From: Leucothrix pacifica | GTDB lineage: Bacteria; Pseudomonadota; Gammaproteobacteria; Thiotrichales; Thiotrichaceae | Direction of reading: 5' to 3' | NCBI RefSeq assembly: GCF_003172875.1 | Contig: NZ_QGKM01000041.1 | Location: forward strand, 33,572 to 97,571 | DNA length: 64,000 nucleotides | Shown: piece by piece, positions 8,878-18,030 of the stretch | Layout of the letters: every line of letters starts with the position of its first letter | How positions within the stretch are numbered: the first letter of the stretch is position 1 | Made by a program: the position numbers and the translations under genes | Notes under the pieces: model-generated | The model's input: the letters and a program-made list of their open reading frames with translations, nothing else | Told to the model about the DNA's origin: nothing | Databases searched by the model: none

Positions 8878-10107
8878 TCAACTGCTAGTTTTTTTTTGGT
8901 AAATGCTATTTATATCAATAGCCTTTTGCTCCCACGACAACTCACTTGCTTTTTGCTGAGCCCCATGAGCTATATTTTGACGATAAGCTTCATCAGTAGC
9001 TAATCGAGTTACAGCCGCTGCGAAATCTCTAACCACTTGATTGGGGGTTGTAACTTCTACTTTAATACCACATGTATCATCAACAACACCGGCAAACCCA
9101 CAATGATCTAAGCAGACAATAGGGAGTCCACATGCAAGCGACTCCACTGTGACTGTTGACGTCAAATCGCGTAAACTGGTTATTAACATTACGTGGCTGT
9201 CCAGCATTACTTTCAGAACCTCGCTACGCTCTAACCAGTAATGAAAATGACAATTATTATAAATACCAAGTCGCTTAGACATCAATATCCAATCTTTTGT
9301 TAAGACACCTTTACCAAGAATATGTAACTCCCATTTCAGATCCTTGGATAGAGTAGCTAATGCACGCAACGCGATATTCAAAGCCTTTCGCCTTACATGA
9401 ACTCCTGTCCAAACTAAACGCAAAGGTTTATTTTGATCACGAGCAACCACTAACCGTTTCAGTGGCGTTTGCGGAACCCCTACTTCGCACATAAGCGCAC
9501 TACTTACACCCCAATACTTCAAAGCCCCTAGTTGGTTCTCTGGTGTTGCTGCAATCAACCCCTTTCCTGCTACTCTTGCAGCCATTCTGGGACGTACTGA
9601 AAAATGCATCTGCCATAAGTTGACAACGTTATATGCAAGGTAATACCCCCCCCCCCACCCCATAGCTGGAAGGAAACGTAATGGAAATAGCCCCATCCCA
9701 CCAACGGGGCCCCAAACGAAAGGAACACCAAGCTTCCAAAGATAGCCTGGCTCCCTAAAACCTACCATGGTTAACTGATGCACCAAATCAAATTGAACCT
9801 CACAATGCAGTTTTTTCCCTAAATTAAAGGCATCAACGTGCCATTGCCTATAGTACCAATAATAGGACGGAGGCCAAAACTTCCTCAGCAAACGATTTCG
9901 CTTTTTCCTAATATAGTAAAAATGAACAGACTTTAATATCTCAGGATTTTTTGAAACATACTTATCAATATCATTACGAAATTTTTCTTCTTCAACTATA
10001 ACCCATAACTCATGGTGCTTGGCCAAAGCATTGACAAACCCCCAGCCGACCCCTGGTTCGGAGCCCATAAAGGGGCTACAAGCATAAGAACTTATAAGAA
10101 TTCTCAT
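8878..10107 (-). CDS. GT4-family glycosyltransferase with an 11-bp G tract in the coding strand
   Basis: GT-B retaining glycosyltransferase. The 409-residue product begins with the glycine-rich SEPGVGWGFV region (residues 17-26) and carries the donor-domain signatures WTGVHVRRKALNIALRAL (about 233) and LTSTVTVESLACGLPIVCL (about 320). It overlaps the preceding gene by 4 bp. Codons about 149-154 encode MGWGGG from G4-T-G11 on the coding strand, a homopolymer that is a classic slippage site: gain or loss of one G would truncate the protein after about 150 residues. In this sequence the gene is in frame (ON). See findings. Confidence 0.88.
   Translation of the reverse strand: MRILISSYACSPFMGSEPGVGWGFVNALAKHHELWVIVEEEKFRNDIDKYVSKNPEILKSVHFYYIRKKRNRLLRKFWPPSYYWYYRQWHVDAFNLGKKLHCEVQFDLVHQLTMVGFREPGYLWKLGVPFVWGPVGGMGLFPLRFLPAMGWGGGYYLAYNVVNLWQMHFSVRPRMAARVAGKGLIAATPENQLGALKYWGVSSALMCEVGVPQTPLKRLVVARDQNKPLRLVWTGVHVRRKALNIALRALATLSKDLKWELHILGKGVLTKDWILMSKRLGIYNNCHFHYWLERSEVLKVMLDSHVMLITSLRDLTSTVTVESLACGLPIVCLDHCGFAGVVDDTCGIKVEVTTPNQVVRDFAAAVTRLATDEAYRQNIAHGAQQKASELSWEQKAIDINSIYQKKTSS
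9646..9656 (-). repeat. Homopolymer G11 (C11 on the + strand) inside a glycosyltransferase gene
   Basis: Eleven C on the + strand, followed by A and CCCC. On the coding (minus) strand this reads GGGG T G11. It is the longest G/C homopolymer I noticed in the window and lies about 38% into the gene. Tracts of this length are known contingency loci in other bacteria; slippage here is inference. Confidence 0.85.
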
Positions 10108-11453
10108 AGTGATTCTCTGAAACTCGTTAGCATACGGTCTATTATAAAGGAAACACTTGCATCCACCGTCACCTTTACAGCCTTGCCATCACTTTCAAAT
10201 AAATTTTCTGCCGAGCTAAGTTGCCTCTCTATCTCTCTCACAGTTAATTCTGGCTTTCTCGAGTGTATTACTTCTGCAGTACCATTAAGATAAAAAACAA
10301 TATCAGGCTTCGGGATTGTCAATAAAAGTAAATTTATAATGCCGGATACTGAATTCACCCTAAATCTCTTAGGATCAATTATGAGATCATAAAAAAAACG
10401 ATCATAAATAATTACTGTAGGTTTACTTGCAATTATTGGTCTATCTTTGATCCAATAACCTATGATGTAGTCTAAATACAAGTAAAGTACTCTGAAAATA
10501 GATACAATAAAACCCGATGGGGCCTCAGAATGAGGTATTTGAGGAACTCCTGGTATAGCATCTTCAATACTAGACAAAGGGCGTTTCATCTTAGATAAAG
10601 GAGGGAGTAGCCCAGGGCGTAAATGACGTGTTACAACTGCATTGTGAGTCGACTCATTAAGAACAGATGATAGTTGTTTTATCAAGGTTGATTTACCAGA
10701 ACCATCAGGACCAACTAAAGCAATTATCTTACCTGAAGGTGACATATATCTTTTAATTTTATCGTAAAAATCAAGCATAAAATTACATATTAAATATGGC
10801 TTTTTTTTAAGCTTTGCTTTAAAGAAAGAGGGCTCCAACCTACAGCTGATCACACTCTTTCCATTCACTAACAAGCTCTGTTGAAAAACCGTATTGACCT
10901 CGGCGATTGTAGAAGCTCCTATACATGAAAATAAGCTTTTGATTTCTTCCCAATTTTCGTTGAGACTTAAAAGCTCCTTCTCTTGAAACTTTTTTCTCAC
11001 CTCTTCGCCCACTATTCTATTATTATTAAGAAGCTCTTTAAGAAACCACAAAAATACTGAAAAATAATCTGGTAATATATGTACCCCTCTATGAGTTAAT
11101 GCATTAACTGCATTAAAATCATCCAGAATATGAAAACCTTTATAATATAGCCCTATATTAACATCCAAGCATACACCCCACCATTTTTCTTTACCCTCAG
11201 CTCCAAGCAAAGTAAGCTTCTCAAAACTTTTGGACTTGGAGCTTCCAATTATAGATATACACTCTCCACAAGAAACCTTCAAAGTACGAATAAAATCGGT
11301 ATAACTATCAGGACTAATTAAAATATCAATATCACTCCCGTTAGTACTATCTGGTAAACTCCGGTAATTTCTCATTACAAAGTAAACAACCCCTATTTCA
11401 TTCAATTTCTCAAAAAAACCAACTAAAAATTGCCTTTCCGATGTACTACCCAT
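10104..11453 (-). CDS. Nucleotidyltransferase-like / thymidylate-kinase-like P-loop fusion protein
   Basis: Unassigned protein of the polysaccharide locus, 449 residues. The N-terminal half carries GSDIDIL (residues 39-45), the Gly-Ser and paired-Asp signature of the polymerase-beta-like nucleotidyltransferase fold. The C-terminal half has a P-loop GPDGSGKST (about 248-256) and YDRFFYDL (DR motif), as in thymidylate kinases, plus a basic lid-like segment near the C-terminus. Kinase-like proteins of this sort occur in polysaccharide loci, but I know of no established reaction. It may phosphorylate a sugar, a lipid carrier or a nucleotide. It overlaps both neighbours (8 and 4 bp), so it is expressed with them. 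The DNA is AT-rich like its upstream neighbours. Confidence 0.75.
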   Translation of the reverse strand: MGSTSERQFLVGFFEKLNEIGVVYFVMRNYRSLPDSTNGSDIDILISPDSYTDFIRTLKVSCGECISIIGSSKSKSFEKLTLLGAEGKEKWWGVCLDVNIGLYYKGFHILDDFNAVNALTHRGVHILPDYFSVFLWFLKELLNNNRIVGEEVRKKFQEKELLSLNENWEEIKSLFSCIGASTIAEVNTVFQQSLLVNGKSVISCRLEPSFFKAKLKKKPYLICNFMLDFYDKIKRYMSPSGKIIALVGPDGSGKSTLIKQLSSVLNESTHNAVVTRHLRPGLLPPLSKMKRPLSSIEDAIPGVPQIPHSEAPSGFIVSIFRVLYLYLDYIIGYWIKDRPIIASKPTVIIYDRFFYDLIIDPKRFRVNSVSGIINLLLLTIPKPDIVFYLNGTAEVIHSRKPELTVREIERQLSSAENLFESDGKAVKVTVDASVSFIIDRMLTSFRESL

Positions 11454-12480
11454 TAAATAAGTCCATTTGTTTCAAAAGTGTCTGAACATTAGGCACGAAG
11501 CCATATATAACAACGATTGTAATTGATAATAGTTTGACCTTCATATTCTTAGCACTAATATTACAAAGAATCAGCAGGGCCTCAATAGTGAAATTAAAGA
11601 ACAGTATTCTTGATGCACTTTCCGTTTGATCTACCAACGTAAGCATTAAAAATATCGCGAAGAAGAAAGTTCGATAAATATTTAACTCTAAATTGATTGA
11701 TGAGTTATCTATCATCCAATAATAAGTACTCAATACATAGATAAAAAACAAAGGCAAAACTTTAGATAACCCAGAATCAACCTCACTATTTCTTGTAGTA
11801 AGATTAAAATACTCTGGAAAAATAACATATAGAACCAACGTAGCAAAAAAAGAATAAATCAAGTACAAGAAAACCCGTCTAATCTTAAAAATCTGTTTCT
11901 TATTAATTAACCTAGATTCAATCTTTTCTCTAAAAATATTGTAAATTACTATAGGTACAATAAATAATGCGCTACTCCAGTGAAATGATTGAGCTACAAC
12001 CAAAAAAAAGAAACTACGAAAATATTTTCGCTTCCGGAAATTAACAATTAGGAAAATAATAAAACAAGTTGCTAGTCCTTGCCTAAGAACATTCTCAGTC
12101 GATAAAAAGTGGCTAACACTTAAAATACAAATTGATGCTACAAAGAAAATATTCTCTTTTGGTAGCACTGCTTTATACGACCAAATCATGAAAAAACTAA
12201 TGAGCAACTGCAGTGCCATAATTTTACCTGTCACACTCATGTTTGGCAGAAGAAAACCTATCACGTTATAAACAAGCTGAAAGAAGTAATCTATGTTTGC
12301 TGCCTGACTCTCGAGCTGATAGACATATGAAATTAGAACATCGCCTGTGAACTTCTGAGTAAGAATTAACGGGCTAAGCAAAGTCAGCACGATTACTGAA
12401 TAAAAATATTTAGTATTTTTTAATATTAATATAATCGAAAGCACATGAGCTAGTGACCATAGAGTAATAAAAAAATTCAT
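11446..12480 (-). CDS. wzy: EpsG-like Wzy polysaccharide polymerase
   Basis: Multi-spanning inner-membrane protein, 344 residues with about 10 hydrophobic segments. TENVLRQGLATCFI (about residues 127-140) and the following SFHWSSALFI segment are the Arg-Gln and His-x-Ser-Ala signatures of the EpsG family, which links repeat units in the periplasm. Location between the flippase and transferases supports the role. Overlaps the flippase gene by 4 bp (ATGA) and the next gene by 8 bp. The DNA is strongly AT-rich. The symbol is by function, not by close sequence identity. Confidence 0.8.
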   Translation of the reverse strand: MNFFITLWSLAHVLSIILILKNTKYFYSVIVLTLLSPLILTQKFTGDVLISYVYQLESQAANIDYFFQLVYNVIGFLLPNMSVTGKIMALQLLISFFMIWSYKAVLPKENIFFVASICILSVSHFLSTENVLRQGLATCFIIFLIVNFRKRKYFRSFFFLVVAQSFHWSSALFIVPIVIYNIFREKIESRLINKKQIFKIRRVFLYLIYSFFATLVLYVIFPEYFNLTTRNSEVDSGLSKVLPLFFIYVLSTYYWMIDNSSINLELNIYRTFFFAIFLMLTLVDQTESASRILFFNFTIEALLILCNISAKNMKVKLLSITIVVIYGFVPNVQTLLKQMDLFNG

Positions 12481-13676
12481 TTCTGCTTTGATCTATAAAA
12501 ATATATGAGAAATATTTCGAATACAATACTAGACATTATCGCACCTACTCCTCCTAGATAACTAAAAAACATGAGTACAAATGGAATGGAAAGAAAAAAG
12601 GAAGAAATCGAGCACTGAAATTGCTCTTTAAACTTACCAAACGAAGAAATTATTAACTCCATATTATTTCTTACAACCAAGAAAAGCAAATAAATCAGCC
12701 AAATAGTAACAAAAAAACTCAAGTCTTTATATTTCTCAAAGTAATTCATATCCAAAATATACTGAACAGAAACTAATAAAAAAAGAGAATACAAAATGTA
12801 AGCCAATATCTGAACTTTAAGTGCAACCAAGGAGAGCTTTTTTACTTTATCTTTACCATTTTCAGACCTTAATTTAGTATAGTATGGTAATAAAACATTA
12901 GATAAAACCGGCATCATCATCACAAAAGGGGTAATAAAAACTCTCGACGCACTAATTTTTGCAATATCTTCTGTTACCAGAAAAAATGACGCTAAAAGTA
13001 CATGCCCTTGCGACCTTATAATATAGAAAAAGTTATTGACTAATGCCCACTTACCATTTATTAACAACTTAAGAAACAACTTATAAGTACTAACAATACC
13101 TAACTGGAGGGTGAGTCTAATTCTTAATAGCATGTAAAATGTCGAGATCACCTGTACCAAACAAAACAAAAGTAACCCAGTTGTTGCACAAACCGACAAA
13201 TTTTTTACTTTAAAAAAAAATAATGCTATCAACACTATTAAAGCTGATAATATACTTCCTTCAACACAGATAATAATTCTTTCTTCTAAAAATGAATATC
13301 TCGTAAGAACCTCTTTTATCGAAAGAAATAAAGAAGCAACTGCAACTAAAGATAATTCAATTCTATATACATCAAATAAATATGCAAATGGAATCAACAA
13401 CAAAAAAAGTATTACAATCAATAAAAGTATCAATATTATTGCTTCGAACACAACTTCATGCTTTCTTTCATTTTTACCTGAAATAAAAATTACAACTTGG
13501 GTTGTAATAAGAGCGCTTATAGAACTACTTATAAGTAGTGTAACAGAGTATAAAATACTATATAATCCAAACTCTGACTTGCTCATTAGTACCATATAAA
13601 ACAGTACAAGTAAAAATGATGTAATGCTAGTTATAGCCTGATTAACCATACCAAGTGAAAACTTTTTAAAAAACAT
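12477..13676 (-). CDS. wzx: Wzx-like oligosaccharide flippase (MOP/PST superfamily)
   Basis: Moves the lipid-linked repeat unit across the inner membrane. The 399-residue product is almost entirely hydrophobic with about 12 membrane segments and short charged loops. The start MFFKKFSLGMVNQAITS and the PVLSNVLLPYYTKL segment in the middle are typical of polysaccharide transporters. Located 14 bp after the kinase gene and overlapping the polymerase gene by 4 bp. Base composition is very AT-rich compared with genes on either side of the locus. Confidence 0.85.
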   Translation of the reverse strand: MFFKKFSLGMVNQAITSITSFLLVLFYMVLMSKSEFGLYSILYSVTLLISSSISALITTQVVIFISGKNERKHEVVFEAIILILLLIVILFLLLIPFAYLFDVYRIELSLVAVASLFLSIKEVLTRYSFLEERIIICVEGSILSALIVLIALFFFKVKNLSVCATTGLLLFCLVQVISTFYMLLRIRLTLQLGIVSTYKLFLKLLINGKWALVNNFFYIIRSQGHVLLASFFLVTEDIAKISASRVFITPFVMMMPVLSNVLLPYYTKLRSENGKDKVKKLSLVALKVQILAYILYSLFLLVSVQYILDMNYFEKYKDLSFFVTIWLIYLLFLVVRNNMELIISSFGKFKEQFQCSISSFFLSIPFVLMFFSYLGGVGAIMSSIVFEIFLIYFYRSKQK

Positions 13677-13690
13677 CTTTAACTAATCCA

Positions 13691-14668
13691 TCAGCAGGCC
13701 TTTTTATATTTAATGTAAATAGAGTTTATGTCATTTGAGTCCGGATTTCTGCTCACATTATAGGAAATCATAGATATATAACTAAATCTAATTATTTTTT
13801 CCATATAGTAAAGTTTTGTATATAAGGCAGCATTTACATCAGAAACATCAAACTCTTTACTTAGTTTATGAGAAATTTCTGAAGCAGACCACCCGAGTGA
13901 ATCCAAGAAGTGACAAGCATCATACATAGGTGTTTTTAATGACACCCACTCCCAGTCTATTAATTTAATGTCATCTTTTTTAAACAATATATTCCACTTG
14001 GAAAAATCCCCATGAGATAGATTTAATTTAATTCGATAATCTTTACCAAGTTTATTTATTATATCCACAAGATCATTTCTTATATTTTTATTAATAGACC
14101 TTAAAACACCATCTTTAGAATGCAAAATAACCAAACCCAAATATCTTTTAAAATATAATTTATCTAAAAAAACTTCACTAGAAGCCGCACTGGAAATATC
14201 CAATGATATACGTAAAATTCTTTTTATATTTTTCTTAGAGTAAAATAAAAGCTCTCTATAACCCGCATCACTTTCAAAATACAATGTATTACTATCAATT
14301 ACTTTAGGTATTTGGAAACTTACCTTTTTAAGACTCTCTTTTAGCGCTTTTTCATACCTAAAAACACCTTTAGTTGACTTTTTGGCTTTTCTTTTTTTTA
14401 AGTTCTGATATATATGTACTTTTTTTTCATTATAGTATATATAAGTGTCCTTCCCAAAAAAATGCTCTCCCCCATGCCATACACATATTAAGCTACAATC
14501 ATTGCATATATTATTTTCTATACTGAGGGGTATAGACAATTTTTCGACTTTAAATTTAAAGAGACGGACTATAAGTTTAAACGGAATAACTTTAAGAACA
14601 TTGAATATATCAAAAAAATTAGCGCTAACATGTGCTTTCTTTGATAACTGATACAGTTTTTTCTCCAT
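13691..14668 (-). CDS. APH/choline-kinase-fold phosphotransferase of the polysaccharide locus
   Basis: Predicted small-molecule or sugar kinase, 325 residues. The catalytic loop LSHGDFSKWN (HGD at 219-221, Asn 226) and the metal-binding LIDWEW (DWE at 238-240) are the two defining motifs of aminoglycoside phosphotransferase-like kinases. The N-terminal lobe is poorly conserved and I cannot place the usual Lys with certainty. In a locus with Wzx and Wzy it could phosphorylate a sugar residue or a precursor; this is inference, and antibiotic resistance is unlikely in this context. Its start codon overlaps the stop of the GT2 gene (TAATG). Confidence 0.75.
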   Translation of the reverse strand: MEKKLYQLSKKAHVSANFFDIFNVLKVIPFKLIVRLFKFKVEKLSIPLSIENNICNDCSLICVWHGGEHFFGKDTYIYYNEKKVHIYQNLKKRKAKKSTKGVFRYEKALKESLKKVSFQIPKVIDSNTLYFESDAGYRELLFYSKKNIKRILRISLDISSAASSEVFLDKLYFKRYLGLVILHSKDGVLRSINKNIRNDLVDIINKLGKDYRIKLNLSHGDFSKWNILFKKDDIKLIDWEWVSLKTPMYDACHFLDSLGWSASEISHKLSKEFDVSDVNAALYTKLYYMEKIIRFSYISMISYNVSRNPDSNDINSIYIKYKKAC

Positions 14669-15534
14669 TATAACTTACTCTCAACTCTTCTTTTGATTAT
14701 ATAAAAAACATATAATGGACTCTCAATAATCTCCCTTACAGAGAACCTAATACCTTTCTTCCAGAAGATAATAGTTCTTATTTTTAGTAAGAAATTAGAG
14801 GCATTTTTTTCGATTTGACTGTATTCTTTCGAACTTGAAAATATGTTTCTTTGCTCAACTATCATGGCTAATAGTGTTTTCTTATTTAGCGATATATTAC
14901 TATTAATTCTATAATTTCCAAGATCACCATAGACTTTTAGCAACCCCCCACCTAGTCGAGATACACGATAATAAAACTCATGATCTGCTGAGTAGTAACT
15001 CTCATTAAAGAAACCATATTTTTCAAATATTACCCTATTTATAGTGAGCCCAGTCATTGAAAATGGACACTTCCATAATAAACTTCTATGACTTACAGTT
15101 TCGCTACCTGTAATAACACCGTCTTTCCTTACTGACTTTGAATCACTAAAAATATTCACATCAAAACCTATTATTGTATTTAAAGGGTCTAAGCTATGAT
15201 CTTTACCAATTATTTGGTCTAGTTTCTCTAAGTGATTTTCACACAAAATATCATCATCATGCAACATTACAATAAAGCTTCCACTTGCTTGTCTGACACA
15301 ATGATTCCAATTACCAACCATGCCTAAATTTTTTTTATTCTTTATATATTTAATATATTTTGTGTTACACCGTTTAATGTGTAATTCAACAGAATCCTCT
15401 TCTGGGTTATTATTACAAACTACTATTTCATATAACTCTTTGGAATATCTTTGGTTAACAGCACTTTCAAGTGCTTCTATCAACAGCTTTTCACGCTTAA
15501 AAGTTGGAATAACAATGCTATATTTAAATTTCAT
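14668..15534 (-). CDS. GT2-family (GT-A fold) glycosyltransferase
   Basis: Inverting glycosyltransferase that probably adds one sugar to the repeat unit. The 288-residue product begins with YSIVIPTFKRE (residues 5-15) and has NLGMVGNWNHCV (about 69-80), the DxD-type site HDDDILCEN (about 92-100), and a YYSADHEFYYRVSRLGG acceptor-site segment (about 180). Length is normal. The upstream side is a 295-bp gap that separates it from the CDP-hexose gene and holds an IS1-type remnant; downstream genes are tightly packed. Confidence 0.88.
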   Translation of the reverse strand: MKFKYSIVIPTFKREKLLIEALESAVNQRYSKELYEIVVCNNNPEEDSVELHIKRCNTKYIKYIKNKKNLGMVGNWNHCVRQASGSFIVMLHDDDILCENHLEKLDQIIGKDHSLDPLNTIIGFDVNIFSDSKSVRKDGVITGSETVSHRSLLWKCPFSMTGLTINRVIFEKYGFFNESYYSADHEFYYRVSRLGGGLLKVYGDLGNYRINSNISLNKKTLLAMIVEQRNIFSSSKEYSQIEKNASNFLLKIRTIIFWKKGIRFSVREIIESPLYVFYIIKRRVESKL

Positions 15535-15631
15535 ATCGGTCTGTCAAATTAAAGGTCATATACCATAAGCGCTATATCTAAAGTTACTCTAATCTCGACT
15601 TCAATTGATGTAACAAGATTAAGTACTCTCT

Positions 15632-15775
15632 ATGGCAGTTATCGACGTTATTTGTAAATCCTGTAACCGTATAAGTGATTATCGAAACGGAAAATCACTC
15701 ACTGGAAAGCAGCGATATCCTTGCAAAGGTTGTCGTCATTGTTTTCCAAATACATCATCATTAAAAAGCCCATGA
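15632..15775 (+). pseudogene. IS1-family InsA-type zinc-finger fragment (transposase remnant)
   Basis: A 47-codon open frame from ATG 15632 to TGA 15773-15775, on the strand opposite to the locus. Translation gives CKSCNRISDYRNGKSLTGKQ and then RYPCKGCRHCF: a CxxC...CxxC zinc finger with the NGKS.TGKQRY.CK core that defines the N-terminus of IS1 InsA proteins. The rest of insA and all of insB are missing, and I saw no IS1 ends, so it is a decayed relic. It sits at the border between the dideoxyhexose genes and the AT-rich core, suggesting past recombination there. Confidence 0.7.
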
Positions 15776-15829
15776 GCCTGACGTGACCTACAAGGTTGAT
15801 ACATGACCCGACAATCTTTATAAAAAAAT

Positions 15830-16714
15830 TCACGCGTATTCCCTTACAATACTTTTTAGACCTGTGTGTAGTAAAGCTTTAGGGCTCCAACCTAAATTAA
15901 GTAATGTTTGGTTATTTACTGCTACTGTCATCATTTCTCCTTCGCGATAAGGTATAGACCCAAAAGAGAGTTTTGTTTCCACTGGGTTAATTTCTATTTC
16001 ATATATTTTTTTTAATTGCTCTAAAAAACTTCTAACAGTAACCAACTTTCCTGTGCCAACATCAAATTCACAGAAAGTTGGTAGCCGTGATGATTTTTCT
16101 AAAGTGATTAAATACGCAGAGACAACATCATCTATATGAATAAAATCACGGCGCTGCTCGCCTTGTGTGAGTTTTATTTCTGTTACATTTTCTCTAAGTT
16201 GTGACAATACCCAAGGTATAAACTTATTCGTATCATCTCTTGGGCCATACATATGCTCTATTTTTAGATTGATTACCTGAACATTACCACATTGTTGCTC
16301 CAGCCATTCGACAAATTGTTTTTTAGATAGTGCATAAATATTTAAATGTTTTTGTAGCAAAGTATCTGTATTAAAAAAAGTATCTGTATTGTATTTTATA
16401 CAAGCATCAAAAACTCTTAATCCGAATAACAAATTACTCTCAACAACTTGGTGCATAGATTCACCTTTGCGCCCATAAACACAGGCAGTATGAATCACGC
16501 TATTTATGCGTTGCTCTTCAAATACCATTTCTAATGGTTGCTTATCTACATCATAACTGACAGTACTGGGAAGAAGTTTTTCGATGCGCCATGTATTTGA
16601 AGTTGAACGTTTTAGAACAACAACTTTATGACCTTTTTCCAACAAAGCTTCAAGCAAGTGGCTTCCTAAAAAACCAGTTGCCCCTGTCAGCAAAATAGTT
16701 TGTTGTTCGCACAT
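15830..16714 (-). CDS. CDP-4-keto-3,6-dideoxyhexose reductase/epimerase-like SDR (RfbJ-type)
   Basis: Predicted last step of CDP-3,6-dideoxyhexose synthesis: reduction of the 4-keto group to give abequose, paratose or a related sugar. The 294-residue SDR has TGATGFLGSHLLEAL (residues 10-24), a NTDT segment in the Ser/Thr position and IYALSK as the YxxxK motif (about 151-156), followed by EHMYGPRDD. Its start overlaps the stop of rfbH by 1 bp, which supports the pathway role. Which dideoxyhexose is made cannot be decided from sequence alone. Confidence 0.8.
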   Translation of the reverse strand: MCEQQTILLTGATGFLGSHLLEALLEKGHKVVVLKRSTSNTWRIEKLLPSTVSYDVDKQPLEMVFEEQRINSVIHTACVYGRKGESMHQVVESNLLFGLRVFDACIKYNTDTFFNTDTLLQKHLNIYALSKKQFVEWLEQQCGNVQVINLKIEHMYGPRDDTNKFIPWVLSQLRENVTEIKLTQGEQRRDFIHIDDVVSAYLITLEKSSRLPTFCEFDVGTGKLVTVRSFLEQLKKIYEIEINPVETKLSFGSIPYREGEMMTVAVNNQTLLNLGWSPKALLHTGLKSIVREYA

Positions 16715-18030
16715 TAGAAGTTTACACCAAAGAATGTTTCTAGCTTGTCTGCAACATAGTCAAGATGCTCTTTATTAAGCCCAGGGTATATACCCAACCA
16801 GAAAGTTTGATTCATCGTGTTATCAGTATTGGTTAAGTCTCCAACAACACGGTATGGTAAGTTTTGGAAGTAGGGTTGTCTGATAAGATTTCCAGCAAAC
16901 AACAAGCGTGTACCGACTTTGTTCTGATCAAGGTATTTGATCAAGTCATTACGATTAGTGTCGGTGTTTTGTTTCAGCGTAATGGGGAAGCCAAACCAAG
17001 AGGGTGTTGAATTGTCAGTTGCCTGAGCAATATCCAAGAAATCAGTCAAAGTTGCTAAGCGTTCCTTTAAGTACTGATAATTGGCAATACGCTTTGCAAT
17101 AAACTCTGGTAGGCGTTGTAATTGCGCTAAGCCACACGCTGCCTGCATATCTGTGATTTTTAGATTGTAGCCAAGATGAGAATAGGTATATTTGTGATCA
17201 TAACCCTCAGGAAGATCCCCTAGTTTTTGTGTAAAGCGCTGTCCACAAGTGTCATCACAACCTGGTTTGCAATAACAATCGCGTCCCCAGTCGCGGAATG
17301 ATTCGGCGATACTGATAAGTTGATTATTATTGGTGAAAACAGCCCCACCTTCTCCCATAGTAATATGGTGTGCAGGGTAAAAACTAAGCGTTGCTATATC
17401 TCCCCATGTACCGACCATTTTATTATCATACTTTGCACCTAGCGCATCACAACAATCTTCTACGAGCCAAAGGTTATATTGGTCACATAAGGCCTTCACT
17501 TTAGCTAGGTTAAATGGGTTGCCCAAAGTATGCGCTAGCATGATAGCTTTAGTTTTCGGAGTAATCGCTGCCTCAATCAGTTCAACATCAACATTATGTG
17601 TTTTTAGGTCAACATCCACAAAAACTGGAATGGCGCCAAACTGCACAATAGGATTGACTGTAGTCGGGAAACCAGCAGCAACTCCAATAACTTCGTCGCC
17701 CTTCTTAATAGCTCGCTCACCCAGCTTTGGGGAGGTCAATGTACTAAATGCAACTAAGTTAGCCGATGAGCCAGAATTAACTGTGATCAGGTGCTTAATA
17801 CCAATATAATCAGCCAATTGCTTCTCAAATTTTTCATTAAAATGACCTGTGGTCAGCCACCCATCCAAAGAGGCTTCAACCATGTATTGCAACTCTGGCT
17901 CCCCAATCACTTTTCCAGAAGGTGGAATAATATTGGTTCCCAGCTCAAATGGTTTATCAGCGTATTGTAGTGCTGCATATTCACTAACTAATTCTGCAAT
18001 TTTTTCCCTTAAAGCTTTAGTGTTTTGCAT
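16714..18030 (-). CDS. rfbH: CDP-4-keto-6-deoxy-D-glucose 3-dehydrase (E1)
   Basis: PMP- and [2Fe-2S]-dependent dehydrase removing the C3 hydroxyl of CDP-4-keto-6-deoxyglucose together with the E3 reductase encoded nearby. The 438-residue protein has the aminotransferase fold, but the usual Schiff-base Lys is replaced by His in SFYPAHHITMGEGGAV (about residues 212-227), the hallmark of E1. The iron-sulfur ligands are the Cys group DCYCKPGCDDTCG (about 246-258). Overlaps rfbG upstream by 14 bp. Confidence 0.95.
   Translation of the reverse strand: MQNTKALREKIAELVSEYAALQYADKPFELGTNIIPPSGKVIGEPELQYMVEASLDGWLTTGHFNEKFEKQLADYIGIKHLITVNSGSSANLVAFSTLTSPKLGERAIKKGDEVIGVAAGFPTTVNPIVQFGAIPVFVDVDLKTHNVDVELIEAAITPKTKAIMLAHTLGNPFNLAKVKALCDQYNLWLVEDCCDALGAKYDNKMVGTWGDIATLSFYPAHHITMGEGGAVFTNNNQLISIAESFRDWGRDCYCKPGCDDTCGQRFTQKLGDLPEGYDHKYTYSHLGYNLKITDMQAACGLAQLQRLPEFIAKRIANYQYLKERLATLTDFLDIAQATDNSTPSWFGFPITLKQNTDTNRNDLIKYLDQNKVGTRLLFAGNLIRQPYFQNLPYRVVGDLTNTDNTMNQTFWLGIYPGLNKEHLDYVADKLETFFGVNF

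Noticed and set aside
13691..14668. Aminoglycoside resistance gene
   Set aside because: Only the general kinase fold motifs match; the operon context is polysaccharide synthesis and the N-terminal lobe is unlike known resistance enzymes.
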